Shown piece by piece: positions 24,835 through 33,904 of a DNA stretch of 64,000 nucleotides; the first letter of the stretch is position 1; every line of letters starts with the position of its first letter. The stretch lies in the NCBI GenBank assembly GCA_964503965.1, contig CAZDCK010000009.1, positions 28,525-92,524 on the forward strand. Direction: 5' to 3'. Origin of the DNA: Eutrophocola sp964503965 (GTDB taxonomy: Bacteria; Pseudomonadota; Gammaproteobacteria; Pseudomonadales; Pseudohongiellaceae). The translations under genes were made by a program, and so were the position numbers. The notes beneath the pieces were generated by a model. The model did no database searches, was not told the origin of the DNA, and saw nothing but the letters and a program-made list of their open reading frames with translations.

Positions 24835-25285
24835 GGCTTCAAAGGATCAACGTCCATTCTGGGAGAGTAAGTCCCTGCTTGAGATGAGCAGGAAAGAATG
24901 GGAATCCCTTTGTGACGGCTGTGCCAAGTGTTGCCTTCATAAACTCGAAGATGAAGAGACCGGCGAAGTTTTTTATACGCGTGTTGTTTGCCGGTTTCTT
25001 GACCAGGAAAAGTGTGCCTGCACGGTCTATGCCAAACGCAGGAAGCTTGTCCCTAATTGTGTCGTCCTGACTCCTGATAACCTTGAAGATCTTGACTGGA
25101 TGCCGGGAACCTGTGCCTACAGGCTGCTCAAGGAAGGCAAACCGCTGCCGGTATGGCATCCGCTTATCAATGGCAGCAGGGAGCAGATGATTGCCACCGA
25201 CAATACTGTCACCGGCAAAGTGGTCTCAGAGGAGTTTGTCCATGAAGACGGCTTTGAAGAACATATGATTGACTGGGCTGATTGA
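24824..25285 (+). CDS. ycgN: YcgN-family cysteine-cluster protein
   Basis: A 153-residue UPF0260 protein: PFWESKSLLEMSRKEWESLCDGCAKCCLHKLED, then VVCRFLDQEKCACTVYAKR and PNCVVLTPDN. The seven conserved Cys residues probably bind a metal or iron-sulfur cluster. It ends FEEHMIDWAD as in relatives. The ATG at 24824 lies inside the 3' end of ycgL; an in-frame ATG at 24809 is further into ycgL and adds five non-conserved residues. Function unknown. Confidence 0.92.
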   Translation: MVTEASKDQRPFWESKSLLEMSRKEWESLCDGCAKCCLHKLEDEETGEVFYTRVVCRFLDQEKCACTVYAKRRKLVPNCVVLTPDNLEDLDWMPGTCAYRLLKEGKPLPVWHPLINGSREQMIATDNTVTGKVVSEEFVHEDGFEEHMIDWAD

Positions 25286-25293
25286 GCGCGACT

Positions 25294-25674
25294 ATGGATT
25301 CACAGGACTACATTATTGCCTGGACAGTGTATCTTTGTGCGGGCATTGTTTTCAGTATTATCAGCTGGAAGTTCATGAAGAAAGTGTTGTGGCGGGAACT
25401 GGCTTATCTGTTACAAAGCCTGTTGCTGGCCATCATTTTTACGCCCTGGTACGTCCTGCCAGAGGAAGAGATACTGGCCCCGGCACTGATCATTTTCATG
25501 CTTGATCTCATTACCATTGATGTCACCACCAGCATAAGAGCCTTGATCCCGTTAGTTATGGCCATACTGCTGGGTATCATAGTCACCATTGTACTCAGTG
25601 TGATTTACCGGGTGAAAAGCAGGAAGCTGGCTGCAGGCAGGATCGAGTCAGTTCCTGAAGGGCCCTCAATCTGA
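25294..25674 (+). CDS. Inner-membrane protein of unknown function
   Basis: A 126-residue very hydrophobic protein with four predicted membrane segments (about residues 5-25, 36-55, 60-78 and 84-106) and a basic, hydrophilic C-terminus (VKSRKLAAGR...). The ATG is eight bases after the ycgN stop, so it probably belongs to the same transcript. An upstream in-frame TTG would overlap ycgN by four bases and is a possible alternative. I do not recognise the family. Confidence 0.7.
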   Translation: MDSQDYIIAWTVYLCAGIVFSIISWKFMKKVLWRELAYLLQSLLLAIIFTPWYVLPEEEILAPALIIFMLDLITIDVTTSIRALIPLVMAILLGIIVTIVLSVIYRVKSRKLAAGRIESVPEGPSI

Positions 25675-25680
25675 TTTCGC

Positions 25681-25829
25681 TTACTGGTTGAGGTCGTACT
25701 TGCGTATATAGCCACGCAACTGGTCATAGGTCAGGTCGAGAAGTTTGGCTGTTTTGCGTTGATTGTACTGACAGATTTTCAGGGCTTCCCTCAGAATTTT
25801 TTCTCAAACTCCTGTACCTGATGCTTACC
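25681..25829 (-). pseudogene. 3' remnant of a Fis-type (sigma-54 activator) regulator, frameshifted
   Basis: The reverse strand encodes LREALKICQYNQRKTAKLLD-LTYDQLRGYIRKYDLNQ then TAA at 25681-25683. This is the C-terminal Fis-type helix-turn-helix of PspF-like or NtrC-type activators. Upstream of it, HQVQEFEKK continues the homology in another frame; one extra A in the run of six (T residues at 25797-25802 on the plus strand) would restore EFEKKILREAL. The AAA+ domain is absent because homology stops at about 25829. It is therefore both truncated and frameshifted, a decayed fragment or an assembly artefact. Confidence 0.7.
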
Positions 25830-26295
25830 CCTGATTGTCATGACTGCCATTCCGTTTGGTTATATAGGCGCTGTAATCGGGCACTTGCTGATGGGACTCG
25901 ACCTGAGCATGTATTCCATTCTCGGTATCGTGGCTGCAGCGGGGGTTGTGATTAATGACAACCTGGTCCTGATGGATTTTATAAACAGACTCCGGGACGA
26001 GGGTTACACGGCTGTCAAGGCCGTAGAGAAAGCCGCAGAGGAACGTTTCCGTCCGATCTTTCTGACATCGTTTACTACCTTCATCGGGTTGCTGCCCTTG
26101 ATGGCAGAAACCAGTGTGCAGGCCCAGTTCCTAATTCCAACAGTTGTGTCACTGGCATTCGGCGTACTCTTCGCCAGTTCTGTAACGTTGTTACTTGTCC
26201 CGGTGCTATATCTGATACTCAGTGATTTTCAGGATTGGACAGTAAAGCTCTTTGACAGGGAAAGCAGCTTACAGAAACAGATAGTGATGGACTGA
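25822..26295 (+). pseudogene. 3' remnant of an RND (AcrB/HAE1-type) efflux transporter
   Basis: From about codon 25828 the plus strand reads PLIVMTAIPFGYIGAVIGH, then GVVINDNLVLMDFINRLR, RFRPIFLTSFTTFIGLLPLM and TLLLVPVLYLI. This is the last 150 or so residues of an RND permease, including three membrane segments. A TGA at 25819-25821 is in frame just upstream, and the remaining roughly 850 residues are missing. An ATG at 25840 would allow translation of 151 residues, but a functional pump is impossible. No membrane-fusion gene is near. Its broken end meets the broken end of the Fis-type remnant. Confidence 0.8.
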
Positions 26296-26407
26296 ATTAT
26301 CCGTGGCCGGAACTCTTTTTGCGGATAGGTTTGTCCATGGAATATTTTTCATAATACGGTAATGTCATGTCTCGGTTATAATCGTATTTTTTCTTCACAG
26401 TCTTGCC

Positions 26408-29400
26408 GTGTCTTCAGATATATCCCAACTCATTCAACAGACCGATGGATGCCTCACTCGAGACCGCCATCGTCTGCGCATGGCCCTGTCAAGACATCGG
26501 CATCAGGAAAAAAAGGGGGCAGCTAATCACGGGAAACGCAGACCCGAGGATTTGTCTGCTATTGCCAGAAAAATCGACGCCTCCCGTGTCCTGGTAGAAA
26601 AAAGACAGGCAGGTGTGCCCTCCGTGACGTATCCGCCAGAGCTGCCCATGACAGGAAAGGTCGAGGAGATTAAAACTGCCATCGCGCATCATCAGGTTGT
26701 AATCGTGGCTGGTGAAACCGGGTCGGGAAAGACGACGCAGTTACCCAAGATATGCCTGGATATCGGTCGTGGTATCAAGGGGATGATTGGTCATACACAA
26801 CCCAGAAGACTGGCCGCCAGAACTGTCAGTTCACGTATCGCTGAAGAGCTGGGTTTGCAGGATAGCAGTGGTGTTGCCTACCAGGTCCGCTTCCAGGACT
26901 TCAGTGATGAGTCTACCTACATCAAGCTTATGACAGATGGCATCTTGCTCTCTGAAACCCGTGAAGATCCTTTTCTCAATAAATATGACACCATTATTAT
27001 TGATGAAGCCCATGAGCGCAGTCTCAATATCGATTTTCTGCTCGGATACCTGAAAAGATTACTGCCCAGGCGTCCGGACCTGAAAGTTATAGTGACATCA
27101 GCTACGATTGATGTAGAAAAATTCTCTGATCATTTTGATAAGGCGCCTGTTATTGAAGTGTCTGGTAGAACCTATCCGGTTGATGTTCTTTACCAGTCAC
27201 CTGATGAGAATGAATCCGGGGATCTTAATGACCAGATTCTTCGTGCCCTGCGTCAAATACAAAAGCTGTCGAAAAAATCTCCCCTGCCATATCGGGATGT
27301 CCTGGTGTTTCTCAGTGGAGAAAAGGAAATTCGAGATGCAGCTGAAGCAATTCGAAAGGACCGTTCTCTGGATCTTGAGGTTCTTCCTCTCTATGCGCGT
27401 TTAAGTAATAACGAGCAGAACAGGGTTTTCCAGGCCCACGGCAAGCAGCGGGTTGTCCTGGCTACCAATGTGGCAGAAACATCATTGACCGTACCCCGAA
27501 TTGGTTATGTGATTGACAGCGGTGTTGCCCGGATCAGTCGCTACAGTATCCGCAGCAAGATCCAGCGCCTGCCGATAGAGCCCATCTCAAAGGCCAGTGC
27601 TAATCAGCGGGCTGGTCGTTGTGGCCGTCTTTGTCCGGGAACGTGTATCCGGCTTTACAGTGAAGAGGATTTTCATAATCGCCCTGACTTTACAGATACG
27701 GAAATCATTCGGACAAACCTCGCATCGGTTATCCTGCAAATGCTGGTACTGCGGTTTGGCGATATTGAGGAATTTCCCTTTGTAGATCCTCCTGAAGGCA
27801 ATGCTGTCAGGGATGGATTTCGGATTCTTGAAGAGCTTGGAGCTGTCACTAATGACAGGCGTATTACCCGGCTTGGCAGGCAAATGTCACGTTTTCCCGT
27901 TGACCCGCGATTTGCGAGAATATTACTGGCAGGGGATCGCTATCACTGCTTGCAGGAAATCCTGGTAATCGTCAGTGCCCTGAGCATCCAGGATCCGCGT
28001 GAAAGACCCCTGGACAAACAACAAGCTGCTGATGAAGCCCATCGCCGCTTTAAACATCCGGAATCGGATTTTCTGGCATGGACGGCACTATGGGAATTCT
28101 TTGAAGAACAGCGTCAACAAGTCGGCCGCAATAAACTTGGCAAACTTTGCCGTCAGAATTTTCTGTCTTACCTGAGAATGAATGAATGGCGTGATGTGCA
28201 TCGTCAGCTCAGGCTGGTCTCGCAGGAACTGGCATTAACCATAAACAGTGAACCTGCCAGTTATGAGCAGATTCACCAGGCCCTGCTTGCCGGACTGGTA
28301 AGCAACGTGGCAAACAGGCTGGATGACAACAGTTATCTGGGCGCGCGCAACAGAAAATTCCGTATTTTTCCCGGTTCATTTCTTCACGGCAAGAAGTATT
28401 CATGGATTCTCGCCGCAGAACTGGTTGAGACATCACAGCTGTATGCCAGGATGAATGCCATGGTTGAAGCCCCCTGGATAGAAATGATGGCAGGGAGTCT
28501 GATCAAGAAGCACTATTCTGAACCCCACTGGGAAAAAGGTCGCGGTAAAGTGATTGCTTTTGAGAAAGTGTCTCTTTATGGCCTGGTCCTGGTTGATCGA
28601 CGCAAGGTTGTCTATGGTTCCATTGACCCGGTAACCAGTCGTGAGCTCTTCATTCGTGAGGGCCTGGCCTGCTCCCAGGTAAATACCAAACTGCCTTTTT
28701 ATCGACATAACTCACGACTCATCAGTGAAATAGAAAATCTTGAAGACAAGACCAGGCGAAAAGATCTTCTGGTTAGGGAAGAAGATATCTATCAGCTTTA
28801 TGATGACATTTTGCCGGAAGAGGTCATTGACCAGGCAAGTCTCGAGCGTTGGTATAAGAAACAGGGAAAGGGAACTACCCAGGCGTTGTTTTTTACGAGG
28901 GAAAGTTTGCTTAATACCCAGGATGATGCCCTTGCCCTGGAAGCTTTTCCTGATCAGTTACAGGCCGGGCATCTGACTCTTGACCTTGACTATCGCTTTG
29001 AACCAGGAGCTGCAGCAGATGGTGTATCCGTCGATGTGCCCGTCTCGGCACTGACGCAATTGCATGAAGAGGATCTGGACTGGCTCGTGCCGGGAATGTT
29101 GCGGGAAAAATGTATTGCGCTGGTCAAGGCACTGCCAAAACCCGTTCGTAAGAATTTTGTACCAGTGCCGGACCATGTTAACAGGGCCATGCCAGCCATT
29201 AGCAAGGGGCAGGGTGACCTGAAAGCCGTGCTTGCCCATGAACTGCAACGTTTAACGGCTGTCTCGATACCCCAGGACAGCTGGACTGATTTTTCTCTCC
29301 CGGATCACCTGAAAATGAACATCAACATCCTGGATATGGAAGGAAAGAAAATTGGTAATGGCAGAGACTTGGCCATTCTCAGGGAAAAGTTCGCGGCGCA

Positions 29401-30304
29401 GTCAAAAGCTGCAATAGCGAACTTTTCTGAATCCACGATTGAGCGAACCGGATTGACTGAGTGGGATTTTGACTCCCTGGAAGAAGAGGTGGAAATTCAA
29501 CAGGGAGGAATTGTGATCAAGGCCTGGCCAGCATTGGTTGATGATACCGATTCTGTATCTATGACGCTTGCAGACTCACCTTACCAGGCCCGATTGCTCT
29601 CCAGGGCTGGTGTGGCCAGACTTTACATGTTCAGGAATCGTCAGCAATGGAAGTACCTGAAAAAAAATGTACTGCAGGATGCCAGGCATTTGCCTGCCAT
29701 GAATCGTTACGGTGGGCGCGATAGTTTGGCTAATCAGATTGTCATGGCCACCTACCAGTCCGCATTCAGGCTGGCTGAAGAACTTCCCCGAGACAGGAAT
29801 GGATTTGATGAAATTTATGACATGGGCAGGGGAGAACTGGTTGATACATCCACTCGACTGGAGAACCTTCTCTATAAGTTGCTTGATGAGACAGCATCAA
29901 TCACAGCCTCGCTAAAGAAGTTCAATGGATTGCAGGACATGGCGTTGCAACAGGATGTAAACCGACAAATGGAAGGGCTCGTCCATGATGGCTTCTTGTC
30001 AAATACACCGATTGAGGTATTGATGGAGTACCCCCGGTATTTCAAGGCACTGAATCAGCGATTGGAAAAATATCCCAGACAGTCAGAAAAAGATGCCCAG
30101 TGGTCTAGGATGCTGGAATGGTGGTGGCAACGCTACCAGAGCAGAAAACAGCTGCTTGAAGCACAGCATAAGAGTGCTGAACAGATTGATGCTTTTCGCT
30201 GGATGCTTGAAGAGTTACGGGTTTCCCTGTTTGCCCAGGCTTTGGGAACACGTTATCCGATCTCTGAAAAACGGGTGGAAAAAGCCTGGCATGAAATGGA
30301 ATAG
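26408..30304 (+). CDS. hrpA: ATP-dependent RNA helicase HrpA
   Basis: A 1298-residue DEAH-box helicase. Walker A GETGSGKTT is at 102-110, DEAH at 199-202, SAT as VTSATID, and motif VI as QRAGRCGR. A helicase-associated and OB-fold region follows, then the long HrpA-specific C-terminal part (DUF3418) ending at 1298, the length of E. coli HrpA (1300). HrpA rescues stalled ribosomes by splitting them and is linked to mRNA processing. The GTG at 26408 begins SSDISQLIQQTDGCLTRD, matching family N-termini. A TATAAT at 26377-26382 may be part of its promoter. Intact. Confidence 0.96.
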   Translation: MSSDISQLIQQTDGCLTRDRHRLRMALSRHRHQEKKGAANHGKRRPEDLSAIARKIDASRVLVEKRQAGVPSVTYPPELPMTGKVEEIKTAIAHHQVVIVAGETGSGKTTQLPKICLDIGRGIKGMIGHTQPRRLAARTVSSRIAEELGLQDSSGVAYQVRFQDFSDESTYIKLMTDGILLSETREDPFLNKYDTIIIDEAHERSLNIDFLLGYLKRLLPRRPDLKVIVTSATIDVEKFSDHFDKAPVIEVSGRTYPVDVLYQSPDENESGDLNDQILRALRQIQKLSKKSPLPYRDVLVFLSGEKEIRDAAEAIRKDRSLDLEVLPLYARLSNNEQNRVFQAHGKQRVVLATNVAETSLTVPRIGYVIDSGVARISRYSIRSKIQRLPIEPISKASANQRAGRCGRLCPGTCIRLYSEEDFHNRPDFTDTEIIRTNLASVILQMLVLRFGDIEEFPFVDPPEGNAVRDGFRILEELGAVTNDRRITRLGRQMSRFPVDPRFARILLAGDRYHCLQEILVIVSALSIQDPRERPLDKQQAADEAHRRFKHPESDFLAWTALWEFFEEQRQQVGRNKLGKLCRQNFLSYLRMNEWRDVHRQLRLVSQELALTINSEPASYEQIHQALLAGLVSNVANRLDDNSYLGARNRKFRIFPGSFLHGKKYSWILAAELVETSQLYARMNAMVEAPWIEMMAGSLIKKHYSEPHWEKGRGKVIAFEKVSLYGLVLVDRRKVVYGSIDPVTSRELFIREGLACSQVNTKLPFYRHNSRLISEIENLEDKTRRKDLLVREEDIYQLYDDILPEEVIDQASLERWYKKQGKGTTQALFFTRESLLNTQDDALALEAFPDQLQAGHLTLDLDYRFEPGAAADGVSVDVPVSALTQLHEEDLDWLVPGMLREKCIALVKALPKPVRKNFVPVPDHVNRAMPAISKGQGDLKAVLAHELQRLTAVSIPQDSWTDFSLPDHLKMNINILDMEGKKIGNGRDLAILREKFAAQSKAAIANFSESTIERTGLTEWDFDSLEEEVEIQQGGIVIKAWPALVDDTDSVSMTLADSPYQARLLSRAGVARLYMFRNRQQWKYLKKNVLQDARHLPAMNRYGGRDSLANQIVMATYQSAFRLAEELPRDRNGFDEIYDMGRGELVDTSTRLENLLYKLLDETASITASLKKFNGLQDMALQQDVNRQMEGLVHDGFLSNTPIEVLMEYPRYFKALNQRLEKYPRQSEKDAQWSRMLEWWWQRYQSRKQLLEAQHKSAEQIDAFRWMLEELRVSLFAQALGTRYPISEKRVEKAWHEME

Positions 30305-30428
30305 CGAATTGCCGGGTCTGTATGGATGTTGCATGAATTCAGCACATTCAAAGAAACCTCCGTCCCGGTGTTAATAGTGTGAATTATCATATTGAAATAT
30401 ATCAAGGAGCACGAGTTAAAATACTCTC

Positions 30429-31172
30429 ATGCACTTAATGGAGAAAAACGAGATTACAGATACACCTGCAAGGATTCTGCTTGCGGCGATATGGCTTCTT
30501 GTGTCTCTGCTTTACCTGCAACCCTTAACTGTCTCGGCCCAGCCCGAAAGCAAGGACCCTGATCCGTTTATCAAATTCAACAGAAAGATTTATGCCTTCA
30601 ATGAAGCTTTCGATGAAGCCTTGTTCAAACCAGTCGCCCTCACTTACCAGGAACTGGTTCCCGGTTTTGCGAGGCAGGGGGTCAGTAATTTTTTCAACAA
30701 TCTTGATGATGTGAATGTGGTTTTCAATGACCTGCTGCAGCTGAAAATGCAAAATGCCTTGCAGGACTCTGGGCGACTAGTGATCAATACAACCATTGGC
30801 ATCGGTGGTCTGCTTGATGTTGCTACCACCTGGGGACTGTACAAGAATGATGAGGATTTTGGCCAGACGCTGGGATACTGGGGAGTTCCTGCCGGTCCCT
30901 ATCTGGTATTGCCAATTCTGGGGACAAGTACCTTGCGACATACCACCGGCCTGTTTCCGGATTACCTGATGAACCCGATATTCCGGGTGGATAATGACGA
31001 GATACGCTTTTTTCTCTGGGCTCTGGATAACATTGACTCGCGGGTTTATTACCTGGCTGCGGAGTCAATGGTGACAGGTGACGAGTACACTTTTGTCAGG
31101 GATGCCTTTCTCCAGCGTCGTGAATATCTGGCTGCAGATGGAGAAGTCTATGATGAATGGGATGATTTCTGA
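30429..31172 (+). CDS. mlaA: MlaA (VacJ) phospholipid-transport outer-membrane protein, no lipobox
   Basis: A 247-residue protein with a signal sequence (ARILLAAIWLLVSLLYLQPLTVSAQ) and the MlaA domain: DPFIKFNRKIYAFNEAFDEALFKPVA, VSNFFNNLDDVNVVFNDLLQ, LGYWGVPAGPYLVLPILG and the C-terminal RREYLAADGE. MlaA sits in the outer membrane with porins and passes misplaced phospholipids to MlaC. E. coli MlaA is a lipoprotein; here no Cys occurs in the signal region or anywhere near cleavage, so it is probably not lipidated. Start is 30429 or the in-frame ATG at 30438; neither has an ideally spaced ribosome binding site. Position before PilZ and rssB is as in Pseudomonas. Confidence 0.92.
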   Translation: MHLMEKNEITDTPARILLAAIWLLVSLLYLQPLTVSAQPESKDPDPFIKFNRKIYAFNEAFDEALFKPVALTYQELVPGFARQGVSNFFNNLDDVNVVFNDLLQLKMQNALQDSGRLVINTTIGIGGLLDVATTWGLYKNDEDFGQTLGYWGVPAGPYLVLPILGTSTLRHTTGLFPDYLMNPIFRVDNDEIRFFLWALDNIDSRVYYLAAESMVTGDEYTFVRDAFLQRREYLAADGEVYDEWDDF

Positions 31173-31209
31173 GAGGCGCCTTTACGCTTATTCGGACTGC
31201 CGATAAGGT

Positions 31210-31503
31210 TTAATACATTTCAAGAATAACGCCTCCGACACGGCATCGCCCCTTGTCGATTGGTCTAATACGCTTGATTTCTATAAGGGCCTGGAAAGGG
31301 CCTCTGTTCTTATGGCCATCATGGACTTTGACCTTGCACTCGGTCCCGATGGAAACCACGCTGTCGAGAACAAGTCCGATTCCGCTATCACTGATGTCGA
31401 CACAAATGCCTTCAACCTCCTTTTGATGGGCACCATAAATCAAGGTAACTGCTGTCTTTACTTTGACCCGTTCGAAATCACGTTTTTCATATGCATACAC
31501 CAT
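31210..31503 (-). CDS. PilZ-domain protein
   Basis: A 97-residue single PilZ domain. The c-di-GMP binding residues are present: RxxxR as KRDFERV near the N-terminus and DxSxxG as DISDSGIG. The protein probably binds c-di-GMP and relays it to an unknown partner. In Pseudomonas a PilZ gene occupies the same place between mlaA and rssB. Convergent with mlaA and divergent from the regulator gene at 31740. Soluble. Confidence 0.88.
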   Translation of the reverse strand: MVYAYEKRDFERVKVKTAVTLIYGAHQKEVEGICVDISDSGIGLVLDSVVSIGTECKVKVHDGHKNRGPFQALIEIKRIRPIDKGRCRVGGVILEMY

Positions 31504-31739
31504 GGAAATTCCCGTTACTGCAAACTACTTTCAGTACTCTACCTCAATTTTTTTGGTTTGTGGCTAAATTCGATCCAAATTGTGACACTTTTAACGTCCA
31601 TCTGTTGCAGGCAGTAAAATTAGGGAGTAAGGTTAAGAGGATTTCGAAAAGACGGTAACGCATTAATTTTTAAGCAAAGATTATATCTGACACCTTCGTC
31701 GCTGATAGCAGTGCAGTGTTTCTTCCAGCAAGACAGTAA

Positions 31740-32927
31740 ATGAAAAATGGGGAAAATAGGGTAGTTCTTGTTGTCGACAGCGATAAGGTTGTCCGGCAGG
31801 ATATTGCTGCCTATCTTTCCGATAATGAATACCGCGTTGTTCAGGCTGATGACTGCGACGAAGCGATAGCCTCTTTTCACTCCAGTTGTCCTGCCATTGT
31901 TATATTCGATATCAATCTTCCTGGCGGAAAAGCGCTTGAAACCCTTGAGCATATCTTTGCGCTCTCACCAACCCAACCTGTACTGATTCTTTCTGAGCCT
32001 GGGCACACTGAAGAGGTGATCCAGGCCATGCGACTCGGGGTAAGCAAATACCTGGTCAAGCCAATAGAAGACATGGAGTTATTGCTGATCTCAATTGAGA
32101 ACAGTCTCCAGGGTTACCGGCTGATAGAGCAGAACATTGTGTATCGCAAGAACCTGGAAGAAATTAACCGGGAACTGGAAGACCGTGTGGAAGTGTTCCA
32201 GATGGATCAGCAGGCAGGACGTCATGTCCAGATGAGCATGCTGCCCAAGCCGCCCCAGGATATAAACGGTTTTCATTTTGACCACAAAGTGATTCCTTCC
32301 CTTTACCTAAGCGGCGACTCGGTGGATTACAAACCAGTCTCCTCCTCGAAAGTCCTGTTTTACATCGGAGATGTCTCCGGACATGGTTCTTCCTCTGCCT
32401 TTGTTACCGTGCTACTGCGTTTTCGTATTGCCCAGATGTTGCGTGAACATATCCAGGGACGTTTTCGCTCCGAATTTACACCGGCAGCAATTCTTGACCT
32501 GCTAAACCATGACCTGATGGATACAGCGTTGGACAAGCACATCACGGTTTGTATGGGGGTGCTGGACAAACGGGATTTTTCTCTCGACTTCAGTATTGCC
32601 GGGCATCATCCTTTGCCAGTGCTTTACAGCGAAGGTAAAGCCAGGTTTATAGAGCCGTCCAAGAGTAGTTTTCCAATCGGACTTAATGAACAGGCAACAT
32701 ACTTTAATGAAACCATTATGCTGCCGCAGGATTTTGCTCTCTTTCTTTTCTCAGATGGGATTCTGGAGTATCTTCCCGGTGAAAATATGACGAAAAAAGA
32801 AGAGCGGCTGCTTCAGGTAATAAGTGAGTGTAAAGGCAATTTCCAAGAGGTGAAAACGGGTTTACACTTACGCCAGGATATAAAAGTTCCTGATGATATT
32901 GCAGTGCTCAGTGCCAGTAATTTATGA
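31740..32927 (+). CDS. rssB: RssB-like response regulator with PP2C/SpoIIE phosphatase domain
   Basis: A 395-residue protein. Residues 7-125 form a receiver domain with acidic pocket VDSD and phospho-acceptor Asp57 (VIFDINLPGG), Ser/Thr and Lys (LVKP) in place. A coiled helix (about 130-160) leads to a PP2C-type Ser/Thr phosphatase domain (KVLFYIGDVSGHGSSSAFVT, LFLFSDGILE, VPDDIAVLSA) with its metal-binding Asp residues. The same architecture occurs in Pseudomonas RssB, which controls RpoS stability and partners with a STAS protein, RssC. The next gene is a STAS protein overlapping by four bases. In enterics the phosphatase domain is degenerate; here it looks active. Confidence 0.85.
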   Translation: MKNGENRVVLVVDSDKVVRQDIAAYLSDNEYRVVQADDCDEAIASFHSSCPAIVIFDINLPGGKALETLEHIFALSPTQPVLILSEPGHTEEVIQAMRLGVSKYLVKPIEDMELLLISIENSLQGYRLIEQNIVYRKNLEEINRELEDRVEVFQMDQQAGRHVQMSMLPKPPQDINGFHFDHKVIPSLYLSGDSVDYKPVSSSKVLFYIGDVSGHGSSSAFVTVLLRFRIAQMLREHIQGRFRSEFTPAAILDLLNHDLMDTALDKHITVCMGVLDKRDFSLDFSIAGHHPLPVLYSEGKARFIEPSKSSFPIGLNEQATYFNETIMLPQDFALFLFSDGILEYLPGENMTKKEERLLQVISECKGNFQEVKTGLHLRQDIKVPDDIAVLSASNL

Positions 32928-33409
32928 ATAGCGGAAAGATACTTGTCGCCAAGGTAAATAATGTTCCCATCCTGAAGTTTATCGGGGATGTCCGTGTTCT
33001 CATGAGTGGCGCGCTGGAAAATTATTTTTCCTCACTTTACACCAGCGCAATCCTGGACAGAATGATAATAGACATGACGGAAACTGAAGGGATTGATAGT
33101 ACGGCACTTGGCCTGCTGGCCAAAATGGCTATCCAGCTGCGAAATCGATTCAACGTCAGTCCCACCATTGTTTCCACTAATCCCGACATAACCCGAATAC
33201 TCAAGGGCATGAGTTTTGACCTCATCTTCAATATTGTCGATGAGCCCTACAACCGGGAAGCCAGTTTTGACGAGCTAAGCCGGGTGGATGAGAATGAAGA
33301 TGAAATTCGTAAAAAGGTGATAGAGGCGCATCAGACGCTGATGGCCCTCAGCGAAGATAATCGCATCGAGTTTCAGGATCTTGTTTCTGCACTGAAAGCT
33401 GATCGTTGA
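32924..33409 (+). CDS. rssC: STAS-domain anti-sigma-factor antagonist (RssC-like)
   Basis: A 161-residue protein with an N-terminal STAS domain: VPILKFIGDVRVLMSGALENYF, RMIIDMTETEGIDSTALGLLAKM (the Ser of IDSTALG is the usual phosphorylation site) and VSTNPDITRILKGMSFDLIFNIV. A charged tail of about 55 residues follows. The start ATG overlaps the rssB stop (ATGA), so both are made together. The neighbouring PP2C domain is the likely phosphatase acting on its Ser (inference from partner-switching systems). The cognate kinase/anti-sigma is not in the window. Confidence 0.85.
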   Translation: MNSGKILVAKVNNVPILKFIGDVRVLMSGALENYFSSLYTSAILDRMIIDMTETEGIDSTALGLLAKMAIQLRNRFNVSPTIVSTNPDITRILKGMSFDLIFNIVDEPYNREASFDELSRVDENEDEIRKKVIEAHQTLMALSEDNRIEFQDLVSALKADR

Positions 33410-33439
33410 ACCAGGTTGTCTTTTTGCCATCTTGCAGAT

Positions 33440-33904
33440 CTAGGCACCGGCCCTGTCCCTGGCAACATGCTTGCTCTTGATAAAATCCTTGTGTGAGAGG
33501 TGCAGGAGCTCAGCGACCTTCCTGATCAGGTGCTCTTCATAACGATCTATCCTGCCATCGGCATATGCCACTTCCCACATCCCAAGTATGGTTTCCACTT
33601 TTTCCTGATAACCGAATTTGTCATTCATCAGGCTAGTGAACTGATAGAGTGAAGTGGCTTCATCGGCTTCCTGTTGTGCCAGTGTCATCAATTCGGCAAG
33701 GTCATCTTCTGCCAGATCGAATCGCTGTCTCAGGATATTTACCAGAGATTCAGTCTCTTCTTCGTCGATAGCCCGATCCGCTTTGGACAACTCAATGAGC
33801 AGGGCTGCACTGGCCAGATGGAGCTGGTCATGGTCCAGTTGCTTTTCATCAGTGTGCTTGCTGGTGAAATGGTTGTCGAAAAAACTGGTGATGGCGTTCA
33901 GCAT
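33440..33904 (-). CDS. TerB-family protein
   Basis: A 154-residue all-helical acidic protein with the TerB-like pattern ASAALLIELSKADRAIDEEETESLVNIL and MWEVAYADGRIDRYEEHLIRKVAELLHLSH. The two acidic metal-binding helices (DRAIDEEE and DGRIDRYEE) are typical. TerB proteins are associated with tellurite resistance clusters, but stand-alone copies like this one are of unknown function. Its ATG lies seven bases inside the end of dusA, so it is translated from the dusA transcript. Confidence 0.82.
   Translation of the reverse strand: MLNAITSFFDNHFTSKHTDEKQLDHDQLHLASAALLIELSKADRAIDEEETESLVNILRQRFDLAEDDLAELMTLAQQEADEATSLYQFTSLMNDKFGYQEKVETILGMWEVAYADGRIDRYEEHLIRKVAELLHLSHKDFIKSKHVARDRAGA

Noticed and set aside
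25840..26295. A genuine small three-segment membrane protein rather than an RND fragment
   Set aside because: The sequence follows the conserved RND C-terminal motifs closely and begins mid-domain next to an in-frame stop; a remnant is the simpler reading.
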